A DNA stretch of 55,231 bases from positions 1-55,231 of the forward strand of contig NZ_JAMYXC010000130.1 in assembly GCF_024159025.1 (NCBI RefSeq), read 5' to 3'. Below the pieces are notes generated by a model that worked only from the letters and a program-made list of their open reading frames with translations, searched no databases and had not been told where the DNA came from. The translations under genes and the position numbers were made by a program. Origin of the DNA: Limimaricola litoreus. Lineage in GTDB: Bacteria; Pseudomonadota; Alphaproteobacteria; Rhodobacterales; Rhodobacteraceae. Of this stretch, positions 54,108 to 55,231 are shown one piece after another (positions within the stretch are counted from its first letter, which is position 1; each line of letters begins with the position of its first letter).

Positions 54108-55231
54108 ATGATCCGCCTGCGCACCGAGCGCGTCGTCGTCATCGGCGCCGGTCTCGGCGCGATTTCGGCCGCGCTGGCACTCGCGCCGCGCCCGGTGCTG
54201 ATGATCGCGCCCGAACCGCCGGGGCAGGGGGCGAGTTCGGCTTGGGCGCAGGGCGGCGTCGCCGCCGCTATGGCCGAGACCGACAGCGCAGCGGCCCATG
54301 TCGCCGACACGGTGGCGGCGGGGGCAGGGACGGTCGACGCCGCCATCGCCGGAATGGTCACCCGCGCCGCACGCTCGCATATCGCCGAGCTGGCCGGGTT
54401 CGGCACGCCCTTCGACCGCGATGCACGGGGCGGCTACGTGCTCTCGCGCGAGGCGGCGCATGGCGCGGCGCGGGTGGTGCGGGTCAAGGGAGATCAGGCG
54501 GGCCGCCGGATCATGGAGACGCTGATCGCGGCGCTGGCGCGCACGCCCTCCGTGCAGCTCCTGTCCGGCGCGCTGCTCACCGGGATCGAGGCGCGCCAGG
54601 GCCGCGCCACCGGCGTGGTGATCGAGGCGGCCTCCGGCTCGGCCCCGCTCATCATCGAAGCGCCCGCCATCCTGCTCGCGGGGGGTGGATCGGGCGGGTT
54701 GTGGCAGCACACGACCAACCCAGCCCGCATCCGCGGCCAGGTGATCGGGGCGGCGGCCCGCGCGGGCGCGATGATCGCCGATGCGGAGTTCGTGCAGTTC
54801 CACCCCACCGCCATCGCCACCAATGAGGACCCGCTGCCCTTGGCCACCGAGGCGCTCAGGGGCGAGGGGGCGTGGCTGGTAAACGACCGGGGCGAGCGCT
54901 TCATGACCGCCATTCACCCCGATGCCGAACTGGCCCCGCGCGACATCGTCGCCCGCGCCGTCTTTGCCGAGCGGCAGGCCGGCCGCGCGCCCGCGCTCGA
55001 CACCCGCGCGGCGCTCGGCGCCAGCGTGATCGAGCGGTTCCCGGCGGTGGCCGAGGCCTGCGCCCGCGCGGGCATCGACCCGGTGCGTGGAACCATCCCG
55101 GTCGCGGTGGCGGCGCATTACCACATGGGCGGGGTCGAGACCGACGCATGGGGCCGCACCAGCCTCGCAGGCCTTTGGGCCTGCGGCGAGGCGGCCTCGA
55201 CCGGGCTGCACGGCGCGAACCGCCTCGCCTC
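54108..55231 (+). CDS. nadB: L-aspartate oxidase, 5' part
   Basis: The frame is open from the ATG at 54108 to the right edge (374 codons visible of an expected roughly 520). The FAD-binding VVVIGAGLGAISAALALAPRP, SSAWAQGGVAAA, the succinate-dehydrogenase-like FVQFHPTAIA and RGEGAWLVNDRGERFM, and HYHMGGVETDAWGRTS followed by WACGEAASTGLHGANRLAS are typical of NadB. It oxidises L-aspartate to iminoaspartate for NadA. The C-terminal helical domain lies beyond the window. Confidence 0.95.
   Translation, partial: MIRLRTERVVVIGAGLGAISAALALAPRPVLMIAPEPPGQGASSAWAQGGVAAAMAETDSAAAHVADTVAAGAGTVDAAIAGMVTRAARSHIAELAGFGTPFDRDARGGYVLSREAAHGAARVVRVKGDQAGRRIMETLIAALARTPSVQLLSGALLTGIEARQGRATGVVIEAASGSAPLIIEAPAILLAGGGSGGLWQHTTNPARIRGQVIGAAARAGAMIADAEFVQFHPTAIATNEDPLPLATEALRGEGAWLVNDRGERFMTAIHPDAELAPRDIVARAVFAERQAGRAPALDTRAALGASVIERFPAVAEACARAGIDPVRGTIPVAVAAHYHMGGVETDAWGRTSLAGLWACGEAASTGLHGANRLA

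Overview
The window is chromosomal DNA of a Rhodobacterales (Roseobacter/Paracoccus-type) alphaproteobacterium. The evidence is very high GC with strong third-position G/C, densely packed genes with ATGA and TGATG start/stop overlaps, and gene families typical of that order: an acyl-CoA dehydrogenase with MerR partners, a DUF4130-UdgX fusion with a radical SAM partner, a fused indolepyruvate oxidoreductase, and PaaABCDE with a fused PaaZ. No phage, insertion sequence, CRISPR array or plasmid gene was recognised. The very long antisense reading frames are a by-product of GC3 and are left out. Identifications come from reading motifs, not from searches.

Layout. 1-1230: the end of a SPOR-domain protein and a convergent membrane-anchored protein that looks like an M48 peptidase without its HExxH motif. 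1346-9368, all minus strand: a fatty-acid beta-oxidation block consisting of two MerR regulators, an acyl-CoA dehydrogenase, a 70-aa protein, a frameshifted small gene flanked by inverted copies of a short repeat, a GST-like protein, FadA-type thiolase, an NTF2-like protein and FadB-type multifunctional enzyme. 9486-11741: two hotdog thioesterase-like genes overlapping a MATE exporter gene. 11738-20029: housekeeping genes (pyrD, DUF952, a 5'-nucleotidase-like enzyme, an SH3 lipoprotein, an HMCES/YedK-type enzyme, tRNA-Gly, lldD, trpA, a VOC protein, ychF). 20099-23770: a DNA-repair-like pair (radical SAM protein and DUF4130-UdgX) with a divergent metallophosphoesterase. 23847-26741: tRNA-Ser, a PiT-type phosphate transporter, a Nudix protein and a 54-aa protein.

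26795-45427 appears to be an aromatic-acid catabolic region. A fused indolepyruvate:ferredoxin oxidoreductase and a divergent Lrp-type regulator abut the phenylacetate cluster (paaG-I-K-X-A-B-C-D-E-Z-Y in transcription order on the minus strand). Divergent from paaG is a complete branched-chain-amino-acid-type ABC transporter that may import phenylacetate or a related acid. The inferred flow is aryl-pyruvate to aryl-acetyl-CoA (oxidoreductase), or phenylacetate to phenylacetyl-CoA (PaaK). The ring is then epoxidised (PaaABCDE), isomerised (PaaG) and opened and oxidised (PaaZ). PaaI and PaaY rescue trapped CoA esters and PaaX is the likely repressor. paaF, paaH and paaJ are absent from the window. 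Widely spaced inverted repeats lie at the paaA promoter and in the paaG/transporter divergent region.

45484-51313 is a dppABCDF-type peptide transporter operon (minus strand) with a strong hairpin between dppA and dppB. 51540-52976 is an unclassified polytopic membrane protein, followed by nadA and the start of nadB, which runs off the right edge.
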